DNA from: JABCYV01 sp963696025 | GTDB taxonomy: Bacteria > Acidobacteriota > Terriglobia > Terriglobales > Acidobacteriaceae | Reading direction: 5' to 3' | DNA length: 64,000 nt | Assembly: GCA_963696025.1 (NCBI GenBank) | Contig: CAVOII010000006.1 | Location: 248,001 to 312,000 of the forward strand | Shown: piece by piece, positions 25,377 through 34,297 of the stretch | How the letters are laid out: each line of letters begins with the position of its first letter | How positions within the stretch are numbered: position 1 is the stretch's first letter | Program-made: the position numbers and the translations under genes | Notes under the pieces: model-generated | What the model was told of the DNA's origin: nothing | What the model saw: only the letters and a program-made list of their open reading frames with translations | Databases searched by the model: none

Positions 25377-26512
25377 CTACTGGACGGCTCGAGACGGCAT
25401 CGCGATTATCTGTTCCGGTTTCGCGAAGGACTTTTGCTGCATGCGGAGCAGGGCAGAAGCCTTCTCGTCTTCGGCGACGATGCGATACCGGGCGTAGATG
25501 GCCTCGGTCTTCCTCCCCATAATGTCCTTGGCCACGGAGCGGCTCACGCCGTTGTTGTCGGCATCACGTGCGAACGTGCGGCAGAGGTCATGGAACAGGC
25601 GAGCGGATACACCTGCCAGCTTGCAGGCAGTCTTCCAAGCCCTTCTCATGTCCCCGATAGGCAGGCCATCGCGATGGAAGATGAGGTCAGTCAGCACGAC
25701 GCTGTCCTTCGTGGTTACGGCACGGGCAGCGCGGCGGCGCGCGATGATCTCCGCCAACTCGCCAACAAGGGGCATGGTCTGCGGCTCGCCGTTCTTCCAG
25801 TGCTTGCCGGGAAGGAAGACGACTTCGACTTCCGTGCGCTCCTTCGTTTCCCTGTCCTCGATGATCTTCTTGGTGACGTCCTGCCAGCGTAGATTCTTGA
25901 TGCCGCCCTTCCTCCAGCCTGTGCGGTAGGCGTAGAGCGTGAAGTCCTGCAAGTATTCGGGCAAGTAGGCCACGACGCGGCGAAGACCTGGCTCTTCAAA
26001 GAATCCCTGCCGCACATTGCCGCTTCGTCCAGATGCCGAATCGAAGGCACCGAATGTAGATGCTTCCGTTCCATGGCCAGTGCATAGCTTTGCCGAAGCA
26101 ACTGGGTCCCGCGATTCACGGTTGCGGGTTTCAATCCTGCCTCAAGTTTCTCGCCGATGTACTTGTCCACCTTTTCCGCCGTGACTTCCACGGCGCGCAC
26201 CAGGCCGAAATAGTTGCGCACGTGCTTGAGATGCGAATTGAATTGTGCGCTCGCTATCCTACGGAGTTCGTAGTCAGCCTTCAATGCGTCAAGAAGGTCA
26301 TTAACGGTGAGCCGTTCCTGCTGCGGGCCGACGAACGTCCTGGCGCCGATCTGGTCGGCTCCCACTTCCTTGAGGCGCCGCTTCAGGAACTTTTCTGCCT
26401 GCTTTTGGTCTGCGGTTTCCGTCGACTCGCGGTATTCCTTGCCACGGAGATAGTAGGCGCACCAGAGGTTGCTGCTGCCCTCACGCTTGAAGATTCTTCC
26501 GTTTCCCCTCAT
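25377..26512 (-). pseudogene. Tyrosine recombinase (integrase), frameshifted
   Basis: From ATG 26512 the frame reads MRGNGRIFKREGSSNLWCAYYLRG.. through the core-binding domain to SIRHLDEA. One lost G near 26025-26030 shifts it, and the other frame carries on RQGFFEEPGLRRVVAYLPEYLQDF.. to 25377. In the catalytic part the first Arg (TGWRKGGIKNLRW) and the C-terminal Tyr (YARYRI) are seen, but the HxxR box reads HDLCRT, with Cys at the catalytic Arg position, and the usual GH is GR. Apart from the frameshift the enzyme therefore looks catalytically impaired. Its start overlaps the stop of the RHH gene (ATGA), so they form one operon. Confidence 0.78.
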
Positions 26513-26691
26513 GACCGACCCCCTTTCCCGACGTAGTCGCGGATCGCCCGGACGACCAGCTCCTGGACCGGGACTCCCTCTTCGAGGGCGCGAATCCGGG
26601 CATTCGTCCACAGGGGACGCGGGACCCGGAGTGTGGTCTTGATGGTGATGGCCTTCTCGCCTTCATGCTGCGCCTTCTTCCTCGTGCCCAT
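26509..26691 (-). CDS. Ribbon-helix-helix-like DNA-binding protein
   Basis: 60 residues from ATG 26691, with GGGAGG 7 bases upstream. MGTRKKAQHEGEKAITIKTTLRVPRPLWTNARIRALEEGVPVQELVVRAIRDYVGKG has the strand-helix-helix pattern of Arc/MetJ-type repressors (TLRVPRPLW strand, two helices). It overlaps the integrase start by four bases (ATGA) and probably regulates the element. Confidence 0.65.
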   Translation of the reverse strand: MGTRKKAQHEGEKAITIKTTLRVPRPLWTNARIRALEEGVPVQELVVRAIRDYVGKGGRS

Positions 26692-26768
26692 GATGTAGCC
26701 TCCCGTCGTCGAACGCGACACGAACATTATCCGCAAGTACCGTTTTGCTGTCAACGTCCTAATTGCTG

Positions 26769-27029
26769 TCAACGCCGCTGGCGCAGGTATTGCCCGACGC
26801 CGAGGCTCGAGAAGAGCAGTTTTCGTCCCACCCGGCGGGTGAAGGGGAACTTGTGGTGATGGCGATAAAGGTAATCCGTGCTCACCCCCAGACGGCGGCT
26901 GGCCTCTTGGACGTCGATCAATTCGTCGGGACCGGTATGAGCGGGAGGGGGCGCGACGAGTCGTGCCAGTGCGGTTGCTCGGACTTCCTCCAGGTCACCG
27001 AGGAGGCGCGGCAATTCTTCGGAGGGCAA
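26769..27029 (-). CDS. Excisionase/MerR-like HTH protein
   Basis: About 86 residues; the start is uncertain (TTG 27029 used). The C-terminal half, DELIDVQEASRRLGVSTDYLYRHHHKFPFTRRVGRKLLFSSLGVGQYLRQ, is an HTH_17 excisionase-type winged helix. The N-terminal half LPRLLGDLEEVRATALARL is typical of such proteins in integrative elements. It is first in the order excisionase, RHH protein, integrase on the minus strand. Confidence 0.65.
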   Translation of the reverse strand: MPSEELPRLLGDLEEVRATALARLVAPPPAHTGPDELIDVQEASRRLGVSTDYLYRHHHKFPFTRRVGRKLLFSSLGVGQYLRQRR

Positions 27030-27034
27030 TGTAC

Positions 27035-27472
27035 GAGCGGAAACTGAGTGATCGGCTTCAGGCTGGCGCGATCGAAACTCAAGGATCCACAGACGATTGT
27101 CGTCGGTGCGCCACCGCCGCCACACAGAGCGACGTTGCCGTTGGCCTTGGCCCCGATCTCGCGGAAGCTCCACCTCGGACGTGTTCGCGGGCTGTCGCGC
27201 AAAACAATCGAAGTCCCCTTAGCCAGTAAAAAGCAATCACCACCGGTGAGGGGAATTGGCTCCGGAATCCCTTCCACACTTAGCCAGCAGTTGCCGCGCG
27301 AAAGCATGGCGAAGTGCGCCAAATCTGTGGGTGACATCTTTTTGTCGGAAGGCGCGACTTTTTCTTCGGTCTGGTTTTCCTGTTTTACACCCCACGGGGC
27401 TGTGGCTTCGAGCCTGTGCAGACCGAAAGCGGTTACGTGCATCGTTCTAAAGATGTCTGTTATCGGGTCCAA
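27035..27472 (-). pseudogene. AraC-family regulator, C-terminally truncated by the element
   Basis: From TTG 27472 (GGGAGG just upstream) the frame reads LDPITDIFRTMHVTAFGLHRLEA.. GNCWLSVEGIPEPIPLTGGDCFLLAKG.. up to ..LKPITQFPL, the complete N-terminal cupin_6 domain of AraC-type regulators. The two C-terminal HTH motifs are missing; homology stops at about 27035, where the excisionase region begins. Such regulators usually sit divergent from an SDR or hydrolase gene, exactly as here (SDR starts at 27594), so the element appears to have cut the local regulator. Regulatory control of the SDR gene is probably lost or changed. Confidence 0.7.
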
Positions 27473-27593
27473 CTTAGCCTCCCTCACCTGGACGAATGGA
27501 CAAAATATTAGGACTCCCGGGCAGTTCTCATCCACCGCTGAAGAACTCTACTCTACTGTACCGAATGCTATACATCTGGCGAAGGGAGTAATT

Positions 27594-28328
27594 ATGGGAA
27601 AGCTTGAAGGAAAAGTTGCAGTCATCACGGGTGGATCGAGCGGCATGGCGCTGGCGAGCGCCAAGCTCTTCGTTGAAGAAGGGGCCTACGTTTTCATCAC
27701 GGGTAGGAGGCAGGAGCAGCTCGATGAGGCCGTCAAGCTGATTGGCCGAAACGTGACCGGCGTGCGCGGTGACGCGGCCAATCTCGACGACCTGGACCGT
27801 CTGTTCGATACGGTCAAGCGGGAAAAGGGCAAGATCGACGTCCTGTTCGCGAGCGCTGGCAGGGGCGAGGCCTTACCACTGGGCGAGATTACCGAGCAGC
27901 ACTTTGATGCGGCCTTCGGCCTGAATACGCGCGGAACGCTGTTTACGGTTCAGAAGGCATTGCCGCTGTTCAACGATGGCGGATCGATCATCATGACCGG
28001 ATCAGTTGCTTCGGTGAAGGGTTTTCCTGGTTTCGGCGTGTATGCGGCGAGTAAGGCGGCATTGCGCTCCTTTGCACGCACGTGGCTCAACGAACTGAAG
28101 GGCAGGAATATCCGGGTGAACGTGCTGGGCCCGGGGCCGATCGCCACACCGATGCAGGAAGAAGTTCTCACCAAGGAGGCGAAGGAGATGTTCGAATCCC
28201 TGATCCCGCGGGGAAAGATGGGTCAACCTGAGGAAATCGCGACGGTCGCGCTGTTTCTTGCTTCCGACGATTCGAGCTTCGTGAACGGGGTGGAGTTGAA
28301 TGTCGACGGCGGCTTCTCGGCCATCTGA
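27594..28328 (+). CDS. Short-chain dehydrogenase/reductase
   Basis: 244 residues from ATG 27594 (GGGAG 6 bases upstream). Classical SDR: cofactor loop TGGSSGMALASAKL, where the usual TGxxxGIG has Met-Ala in place of Ile-Gly, NAG-equivalent ASAGRG, catalytic Ser in TGSVAS, and YAASKAA (Tyr, Lys). RRQEQL after strand 2 suggests NADP preference. Divergent from the truncated AraC regulator and followed by a dinucleotide-binding reductase at 26 bases. Confidence 0.9.
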   Translation: MGKLEGKVAVITGGSSGMALASAKLFVEEGAYVFITGRRQEQLDEAVKLIGRNVTGVRGDAANLDDLDRLFDTVKREKGKIDVLFASAGRGEALPLGEITEQHFDAAFGLNTRGTLFTVQKALPLFNDGGSIIMTGSVASVKGFPGFGVYAASKAALRSFARTWLNELKGRNIRVNVLGPGPIATPMQEEVLTKEAKEMFESLIPRGKMGQPEEIATVALFLASDDSSFVNGVELNVDGGFSAI

Positions 28329-28354
28329 CGTCGGCGGTTGGGATCAATATCAAC

Positions 28355-28975
28355 ATGGATCGGAGAAGCACTTTGAGCTATGCGATTGTCGGATTCGGCA
28401 AGATAGGCCAGGCCCTCGCCCACGCGTTCGCCCGTAAAAACATCAACGTGACTGTCGCGAGTCGCCGGCCGCCTGAAGCGTTGGCGCCGCAGGCTCGGGC
28501 GATTGGACCTACGGTCGTCGCCAGGTCGCTGCAGGATGCACTTGAGGCCGACACCATCATCTTGGCGGTCCCGTTCGGGGAACATCGCGAGGTTGCGAAG
28601 GCCCTGCCGAGCTGGAATGGCAAGACGGTCATCGACGCGACGAACGCGTTTGGAGTTCTCCCTGAAGAGCTGGGCGGCCTCCTGTCCTCCGCCTACGTCG
28701 CGAAGGCGTTCACCGGCGCTAAGCTCGTGAAAGGTTTCAATCACCTGGTTGCAGCCATTTTGGCTACCGACCCAGTCGTCGAAGGGGGCCATCGTGTCGT
28801 CTTTCTGTCGAGCGATGACGAGGACGCGATCTCTCCCGTGGCGGATTTGGCCAATCAACTCGGGTTCGCACCCGTCAAGCTGGGAAAGCTCAACGAGGGT
28901 GGCGCGCTGGTGCACGCACGCGGCCGCACTTGGGGTCAGCTCATCTTCCAGGATTTGTTCAAGAAGCAGCAGTAA
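28355..28975 (+). CDS. NADPH-dependent F420-reductase-like / NAD(P)-binding oxidoreductase
   Basis: 206 residues. N-terminal Rossmann motif YAIVGFGKIGQALAHAFARKN, with SRRPPE after the second strand favouring NADP. The rest (DTIILAVPFGEHREVAKALPSWNGKTVIDATNAFG.., VKGFNHLVAAILATDP..) follows the F420H2:NADP oxidoreductase-like fold. True F420 use cannot be deduced; many soil bacterial homologues act in NADP-linked reductions next to SDRs. Probably co-transcribed with the SDR before it. Confidence 0.8.
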   Translation: MDRRSTLSYAIVGFGKIGQALAHAFARKNINVTVASRRPPEALAPQARAIGPTVVARSLQDALEADTIILAVPFGEHREVAKALPSWNGKTVIDATNAFGVLPEELGGLLSSAYVAKAFTGAKLVKGFNHLVAAILATDPVVEGGHRVVFLSSDDEDAISPVADLANQLGFAPVKLGKLNEGGALVHARGRTWGQLIFQDLFKKQQ

Positions 28976-29071
28976 TCAATCTATGACCGCGCGATTTGGC
29001 CCGAGAAGGATGATTCCGAAACGTCGGATTAGACCGGACACACTTGATGTAAGGGAAAAGGAGAGATTTCG

Positions 29072-29488
29072 ATGAGCACCGAAAAGAATGTCCAGATTGT
29101 GAAGAATTTTCTTGCGGCACTCGGCCGCCGCGACAAGCAAGATCTGCTGGCGTTGTCTGCCGAAGATATTGAGTGGATCATTCCGGGCGAGGACTGGCCG
29201 CTGGCCGGCACGCACCGCGGGCACGCTGGATTGAATAACTTACTTCAGAAGGCTAACGAAACGGTGGAAACTTCGTACCCAGAACCCCCCGAGTTCATAG
29301 CGCAGGGAGACCGGGTTCTGGTCGTCGGCTTCGCTAGGGGGAGAATCAAAGCCACGAATAGGACGTTCGAGGACCATTGGGTCTTCGCTATTACCATTCG
29401 AAATGGCAAAGTGACGAACATCCGGGAGTATGTCGACACGCAAGCACTGGCGCGGGCCTCCGAGACGGCCGCGAGCCCCCGGCACTGA
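29072..29488 (+). CDS. SnoaL-like / NTF2-fold protein
   Basis: 138 residues, MSTEKNVQIVKNFLAALGRRDKQDLLALSAEDIEWIIPGED.., a typical SnoaL_2/limonene-epoxide-hydrolase-like fold with ..GRIKATNRTFEDHWVFAITIRNGKVTNIREYVDT as the final sheet. GGAGAG 7 bases before ATG 29072. Such proteins recur in the SDR and hydrolase clusters seen here; a small-molecule isomerase or hydratase role is possible. Confidence 0.8.
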   Translation: MSTEKNVQIVKNFLAALGRRDKQDLLALSAEDIEWIIPGEDWPLAGTHRGHAGLNNLLQKANETVETSYPEPPEFIAQGDRVLVVGFARGRIKATNRTFEDHWVFAITIRNGKVTNIREYVDTQALARASETAASPRH

Positions 29489-30016
29489 CCATCGCGCTGT
29501 TTCGTCTCGGCAATCTGAATCGGCGCATCTCGGTGAGTGCATGATCGCCAATGTACTCTCTGAGTCACGATCAGTAACGATAAGTCGGCTTGTAGGAAGT
29601 GATCGCGATTGCTCCCGGTTGACAGGCAACACGGAAACCAGCAGCCTAAAAACCGAGAACGGGAGATCCCGGCTTGCCCAGCCAGAAATCTCCCGTCGTG
29701 ATGTCTTTAGTTCTTAAGCGTAGAGTGCTAGGCTGCTGCTGTTCGCATGTTCCTGAGCTTCTTCCGATTCTGCATCCTTGCCTTTGAGGTAGGCGAGCGT
29801 CACGTCCAAACAATGGCAGTTTTCGCCCCTTTCCGGCTTAAAGTAGTGGTAAGGCGGCCTGTTGGCGCTATAAAATTGGCCTGCGACAGACGTACCCCAA
29901 CCTGCCGCACAAAGGGCAGAAGATCGTAAGCTTCTCGCAGGCCGCCATCCGTGTTCCCGTCGTATTGGTACCCAAACTGGGTTAGCCGAATCTAATAGGG
30001 CCGGGAAGGACAATTC
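29489..30016. other. Intergenic stretch with hairpin and integrase scar
   Basis: Contains a 9-bp stem ACGGGAGAT / ATCTCCCGT (29659-29696, 20-base loop), probably a terminator for the cluster before it, then the recombinase scar at 29714-29824. The remaining bases lead to the activator gene at 30017. Confidence 0.5.
29714..29824 (-). pseudogene. Tyrosine recombinase C-terminal scar (left)
   Basis: The last 35 residues of a recombinase, HCLDVTLAYLKGKDAESEEA.., survive on the minus strand. TLAYL holds the expected Tyr nucleophile. Upstream sequence is not recombinase. A second, longer copy of the same tail lies at 37322-37510 in the same orientation. Confidence 0.7.
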
Positions 30017-32179
30017 ATGGAGAGAGCGATACAGTTTCCCGCAAGAGTCCTATCGCGGGACGCACCGTCGGAACACGAGTTGGGGCTATTTTCGACTGAG
30101 TCTGTCCTCAACCTGCAAAAATTGATTTTTGCGGGCTCTCCTCTGTCCGAGGTTCTAGCGAACATTGCTCAGTTGGTTGAATCGCAAGCCGAAGGCATGT
30201 CTTGCACGATTTGGCTTCCCGATGAAGACGGAAAGGCCCTCTATTGTGCTGCTGCGCCCAGCCTTCCTGGATTCAGCGCTCAAGTAGGGACCATGGCCGT
30301 GGGTCCGAAAGGTGGATCTTGCGGTACAGCCATTTATCGGAAGGAACCGGTGTATGTAAACGACATCCTGACCGATCCCGTCTGGGAGCACTATCGCAAC
30401 CGCATGTTGCCTTATGGAATTCGTTCCGTTTGGTCACGCCCGTTGTTCACGAGCGAAGGCAAAGCTCTCGGCACATTTTCTATCAACTATCGTGAACCAC
30501 GCAGGCCCAGTGCCGACGAACTCCAGTTGATCGAGAATGCCAGCCACATCACTGGGATCGCGATTGAGCGCCACATCAACGAACAAGCACTGCAGCGCGA
30601 ACGCGATCGGCTGCGATTGCTTCTGGAAATCACAAGCAGCGTCACGTCGAGGTTGGATCTCCGGCAAATGGTTGAGGCGCTGTCGACGAATCTATTCAGG
30701 GTAATGCAGTGTGACGTGTCCGCTCTGCTGGTACCCGACTCCGAGAGCGGCGCCTTGCGTGTCACTATCTTGCACAATCCGGATGCGAAAGGACCCTTCC
30801 GTGAGGGATCGTTGGTGCCGATGAATGGTTCGATCTCGGGTCAGGTATTGCGGAAAGGCAAGAGCATCCGGATCGATAGCTTCGAACAGGTCCGCGACGA
30901 TCCTGAAATCTTTGGGAATCCTGACGGCCGGCTTCTTTATGAGCGCGTGATCGAGGAAGGCCTCAGGACGGGATGCTATCTTCCGCTCATAGGCCGTGAT
31001 CGCGTGGTTGGCGTTTTGATGCTTTGTAGGCGTTCGGACAATCATTTTGCGAAAGACGACGTCATCTTGCTCGAACAGGTGGCCTATCAGGTAGCGATTG
31101 CCGTTGAGAACACATTGGAGTACGAACAGGCGACAAAGGATCGAGACAAGGAGACGAAACAGAGACGCTATCTGGAGGAAGAAATTCGCGCCGAGCTGGG
31201 AGAAATCGTGGGAGAGAGCGCGCCGTTGAAGACCGCGTTGAGCATGGTATCGGTCGTTGCGCCTACGGATTCCGGCGTGCTGATTCTCGGAGAGACGGGC
31301 ACCGGCAAAGAACTGTTTGCGCGGGCAATACATAAGCTGGGCAATCGCAGCGAAAAGGCATTCGTGAAACTGAATTGCGCCGCAATACCCCTTGGACTTC
31401 TTGAGAGCGAGCTTTTCGGGCACGAAAAAGGAGCATTTACCGGCGCCATCGCCCAAAAAACCGGGCGCTTCGAACTCGCTGACAAAGGCACGCTGTTTCT
31501 TGACGAGGTCGGCGATATACCTCTTGAACTTCAGGCGAAGCTGCTCCGCGTTTTACAAGAGCAGGAATTCGAGAGGCTTGGCAGCAACCGTACGCATAAG
31601 GTTGACGTCCGCCTGATTGCAGCCACGCATCGGGACTTGCCTGCCATGGTCAAGCAAGGCACGTTTCGCGAGGACCTTTATTATCGTCTGAAAGTATTTC
31701 CGATCCAGGTCCCAGCCCTACGACAACGTACGGAGGATATTTCGAGATTGGTGCGGCACTTCACGAAGCTCTACGCTCAACGCATGAACAAGCAAATTGA
31801 CGTAATCCCTCCGGATACGATGGATGCGTTGGTGCGATACCAATGGCCGGGCAACGTCCGTGAATTGCAGAACTTTATTGAACGCGCTGTGATTCTCTCG
31901 CCACAATCGGTATTACGCGCGCCAACCTCCGAACTGGAGCCATTCCAGCCCAATAAGAGAAGCAATATCCCGATGAATGGTCTCGCGGAGGTAGAGCGCG
32001 ATCATATCCTTCGTGTGCTCGAAGCAAGCAACTGGGTGATCAGTGGCGCAGCCACGCGCTTAGGGATGAAGCGAACGTCCTTGACCTACAGGATGATGAA
32101 GCTTCACATTCGCCGGCCTGCCGCGGGCCCACAGAAACGCAGCGTCAGCGGGACTGCTGGCGACAACTCACTCTCCTAG
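30017..32179 (+). CDS. Sigma54-dependent activator with tandem GAF domains (FhlA-like)
   Basis: 720 residues. Two GAF sensory domains (about 35-190 and 205-370) precede a linker helix and the AAA+ domain: Walker A GETGTGKE (near 425), the sigma54 loop GAFTGA (near 472), Walker B TLFLDEVGDIP, and the arginine-finger region. A Fis-type HTH (ILRVLEASNWVISGAATRLGMKRTSLTYRMMK) ends the protein. There is no receiver domain, so the signal is probably a small molecule or redox state sensed by GAF. The gene lies just upstream of the operator cluster at 32211-32283 and the hydrolase genes, its likely targets. Confidence 0.93.
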   Translation: MERAIQFPARVLSRDAPSEHELGLFSTESVLNLQKLIFAGSPLSEVLANIAQLVESQAEGMSCTIWLPDEDGKALYCAAAPSLPGFSAQVGTMAVGPKGGSCGTAIYRKEPVYVNDILTDPVWEHYRNRMLPYGIRSVWSRPLFTSEGKALGTFSINYREPRRPSADELQLIENASHITGIAIERHINEQALQRERDRLRLLLEITSSVTSRLDLRQMVEALSTNLFRVMQCDVSALLVPDSESGALRVTILHNPDAKGPFREGSLVPMNGSISGQVLRKGKSIRIDSFEQVRDDPEIFGNPDGRLLYERVIEEGLRTGCYLPLIGRDRVVGVLMLCRRSDNHFAKDDVILLEQVAYQVAIAVENTLEYEQATKDRDKETKQRRYLEEEIRAELGEIVGESAPLKTALSMVSVVAPTDSGVLILGETGTGKELFARAIHKLGNRSEKAFVKLNCAAIPLGLLESELFGHEKGAFTGAIAQKTGRFELADKGTLFLDEVGDIPLELQAKLLRVLQEQEFERLGSNRTHKVDVRLIAATHRDLPAMVKQGTFREDLYYRLKVFPIQVPALRQRTEDISRLVRHFTKLYAQRMNKQIDVIPPDTMDALVRYQWPGNVRELQNFIERAVILSPQSVLRAPTSELEPFQPNKRSNIPMNGLAEVERDHILRVLEASNWVISGAATRLGMKRTSLTYRMMKLHIRRPAAGPQKRSVSGTAGDNSLS

Positions 32180-32210
32180 CCGTTGTAGCAACCACCTATC
32201 AGTAGCAGTG

Positions 32211-32283
32211 GATCCGACGGAAATCCGTCAGCGGCGGACATCCGTCAGAGATTTGTCAGCTACGGTTTGAGATCCGTCGAGCT
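32211..32283. promoter_or_regulatory. Cluster of repeated ATCCGTC operators (probable activator UAS)
   Basis: Four related sites in 73 bases: GACGGA-aa-TCCGTC (32216-32229, inverted repeat), CGGA-ca-TCCGTC (about 32235-32246), ATTTGTCAG (32251-32259) and GATCCGTCGA (32271-32280). They lie 120-190 bases upstream of the hydrolase ATG, the usual distance for sigma54 enhancer sites. A convincing -24/-12 was not found. Confidence 0.55.
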
Positions 32284-32402
32284 CCTTCCTTACGAACCTC
32301 AACTGCCAGAATGACTTGCGCTGAATGTGCTCTCTTCGACTGGGCTGTGCCTCTCTTGGTATCCCACCTGCGCTAAACAACACAGAAGTGAGGAGAGGAC
32401 TT

Positions 32403-33365
32403 ATGAATGATGCGACGTCACGATCAGCCACAAAACGCGCAGTGCCGAGCCAGGAAGATCACCGATTCAGCGTGCCTCTTACATCCGTCCATAAGGTCGA
32501 AGCCGATGATGTGCAGGTTTTCTATCGCGAGGCTGGCAAGGTAAGCGCACCCGTAGTTCTCTTGTTGCACGGATTCCCCGCCTCATCGTTCATGTTCCGC
32601 GAACTCATTCCGCGCCTGGCGACCGACTACCGAGTGATCGCGCCAGACCTTCCGGGGTTCGGATTCACCGAAGTTCCGTCTGAACGAAAATATGTGTACT
32701 CGTTCGACCAGTTGGCTCGCACGATTGAGGCCTTCACGCGGGCCGTCAAAATCGACCGCTACGTAATCTACGTGTTCGACTATGGCGCGCCGACCGGCTT
32801 CCGCTTGGCGATGGCCCACCGTGAACGGGTGACAGCGATTGTTTCGCAGAATGGCAACGCATACGAGGAAGGCCTTGGCGACGCGTGGGGACCGATCCGG
32901 AAGTATTGGGCCGAGCCAACAGCAGAAAACAGGGACATACTGCGCCAAAGTGTTTTGACCGCCGGAGGAACCCGCTGGCAGTACACCCACGGCGTAGCGA
33001 ATCCAGAGAGTATTCCGCCCGAGTCTTACACACTGGATACGGCTCTCCTCGAACGCGCGGGGAATAAAGAGATCCAGCTCGACTTGTTTCTGGATTATGC
33101 GTCGAACGTGAAGCTTTATCCGAAATTCCAGGAATACTTCCGCAACTCGAAGCCGCCTCTGCTTGCGATCTGGGGCAAGAATGATCCTTTCTTCATTCCC
33201 GCGGGAGCAGAGGCCTTTCGAAAGGACCTGCCGAACGCAGAGGTGCAATTCCTCGATACCGGACACTTCGCGATTGAGACACACGTAGTAGAAATCGCGG
33301 CTGCGATGAAAAACTTCTTCGCCGCAAATGGTGTCGGCCGGCTGAAAACAGAACGAACGGCTTAA
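32403..33365 (+). CDS. Alpha/beta hydrolase, epoxide hydrolase/haloalkane dehalogenase type
   Basis: 320 residues from ATG 32403 (GAGGAGAGGA upstream). Oxyanion motif HGFPASSFMFREL, nucleophile elbow VFDYGAPTG with Asp as nucleophile instead of Ser, acid in WGKNDPFF and His in TGHFAIETH. The Asp nucleophile places it in the epoxide hydrolase/dehalogenase branch rather than among esterases. First gene after the operator cluster; head of a series with three more enzymes. Confidence 0.85.
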   Translation: MNDATSRSATKRAVPSQEDHRFSVPLTSVHKVEADDVQVFYREAGKVSAPVVLLLHGFPASSFMFRELIPRLATDYRVIAPDLPGFGFTEVPSERKYVYSFDQLARTIEAFTRAVKIDRYVIYVFDYGAPTGFRLAMAHRERVTAIVSQNGNAYEEGLGDAWGPIRKYWAEPTAENRDILRQSVLTAGGTRWQYTHGVANPESIPPESYTLDTALLERAGNKEIQLDLFLDYASNVKLYPKFQEYFRNSKPPLLAIWGKNDPFFIPAGAEAFRKDLPNAEVQFLDTGHFAIETHVVEIAAAMKNFFAANGVGRLKTERTA

Positions 33366-33419
33366 CGACGAATACTTTTTACTCATTTCCTGACAGAAAG
33401 TAATTGGGACGAGGAGAAT

Positions 33420-34250
33420 ATGGAACGTCGAAGATTTCTTGGTGCTTTCACAGCTGGATCCCTAGGTGTTGCTTTCAATGGCTCTCTCGTTAAGTTTGCG
33501 CGAGCGCAAAACACCCTACAGGCTGCCGCGAACTCGCAGGCTTCCAAGACAAGTGGATTTCCACCGAACTCAACAATAATTTTGGTGCACGGGGCATGGG
33601 CTGACGGCTCGTGCTGGCGCAACGTCATTCTGCCTTTGCAACGGCATGGTCTTCACGTCATCTGCGCGCCGATCCCGCTCACGTCCTTAACCAACGATGC
33701 AACTGCTTTGCGTCAGGCACTGGAGCGGACCAGCGGCCCGGTGGTCCTGGTGGGACACGCCTATTCTGGCGCCGTGATCGCAGCGGTGAGGGAAGAGCGG
33801 GTCAAGTCTCTGATTTATATCGCGGCGCTCGCGCCCGACGAGGGCGAGACCGTAGCTAAGGTTTTCTACCGTGACCCAAAACCTCCGGAATCGCCGAAGT
33901 TGGCTCCCGATTCTCACGGTTTTATATGGATTCCGGACGGTGGGTTTCGTCAAGCGGTTGCCCACAAGGCTTCTGCCGAACAAACAAGCATTGCAACTGC
34001 CGTGCAACGGCCAATTGCGGTGCAGTGCATTCAAGAGGCGGCCCCGACGCCGACATGGAAAACAAAACCGTCGTGGTTCCTGATCGCCGAAGAGGATCGC
34101 ATGATTAACCCGAAGACGCAGCATTTTATGGCCGATCGCATGCGGGCAAAGGTTCATTCGTACCCCTTGGACCACAGCCCGATGTACACGGAGCCAAAGC
34201 TTGTGATCAACATAATCCTGGAAGCGGCGCATGAAACCCTGTCGTCCTAG
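33420..34250 (+). CDS. Exported alpha/beta hydrolase (Tat signal)
   Basis: 276 residues. Twin-arginine signal MERRRFLGAFTAGSLGVAF.. ending near ARAQ. The mature enzyme has HGAWADGSCWR (oxyanion), GHAYSGAV (Ser nucleophile), LIAEEDRMI (acid) and DHSPMY (His). This is the pyrethroid-hydrolase/EstC-like branch of serine hydrolases. Located 55 bases after the previous gene; likely the same operon. Confidence 0.85.
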   Translation: MERRRFLGAFTAGSLGVAFNGSLVKFARAQNTLQAAANSQASKTSGFPPNSTIILVHGAWADGSCWRNVILPLQRHGLHVICAPIPLTSLTNDATALRQALERTSGPVVLVGHAYSGAVIAAVREERVKSLIYIAALAPDEGETVAKVFYRDPKPPESPKLAPDSHGFIWIPDGGFRQAVAHKASAEQTSIATAVQRPIAVQCIQEAAPTPTWKTKPSWFLIAEEDRMINPKTQHFMADRMRAKVHSYPLDHSPMYTEPKLVINIILEAAHETLSS

Positions 34251-34297
34251 GTACTTGCCGAAACAAACACGCAATTTCTTATTGGAAGAGGCAGGGC

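Noticed and set aside
30155..31456. Minus-strand frames opposite the sigma54 activator
   Set aside because: Shadows of a gene with complete AAA+ motifs.
32300..32360. A sigma54 -24/-12 promoter before the hydrolase gene (TGCCAG..TTGC near 32308)
   Set aside because: Spacing is one base too long and the GG of -24 is not kept.
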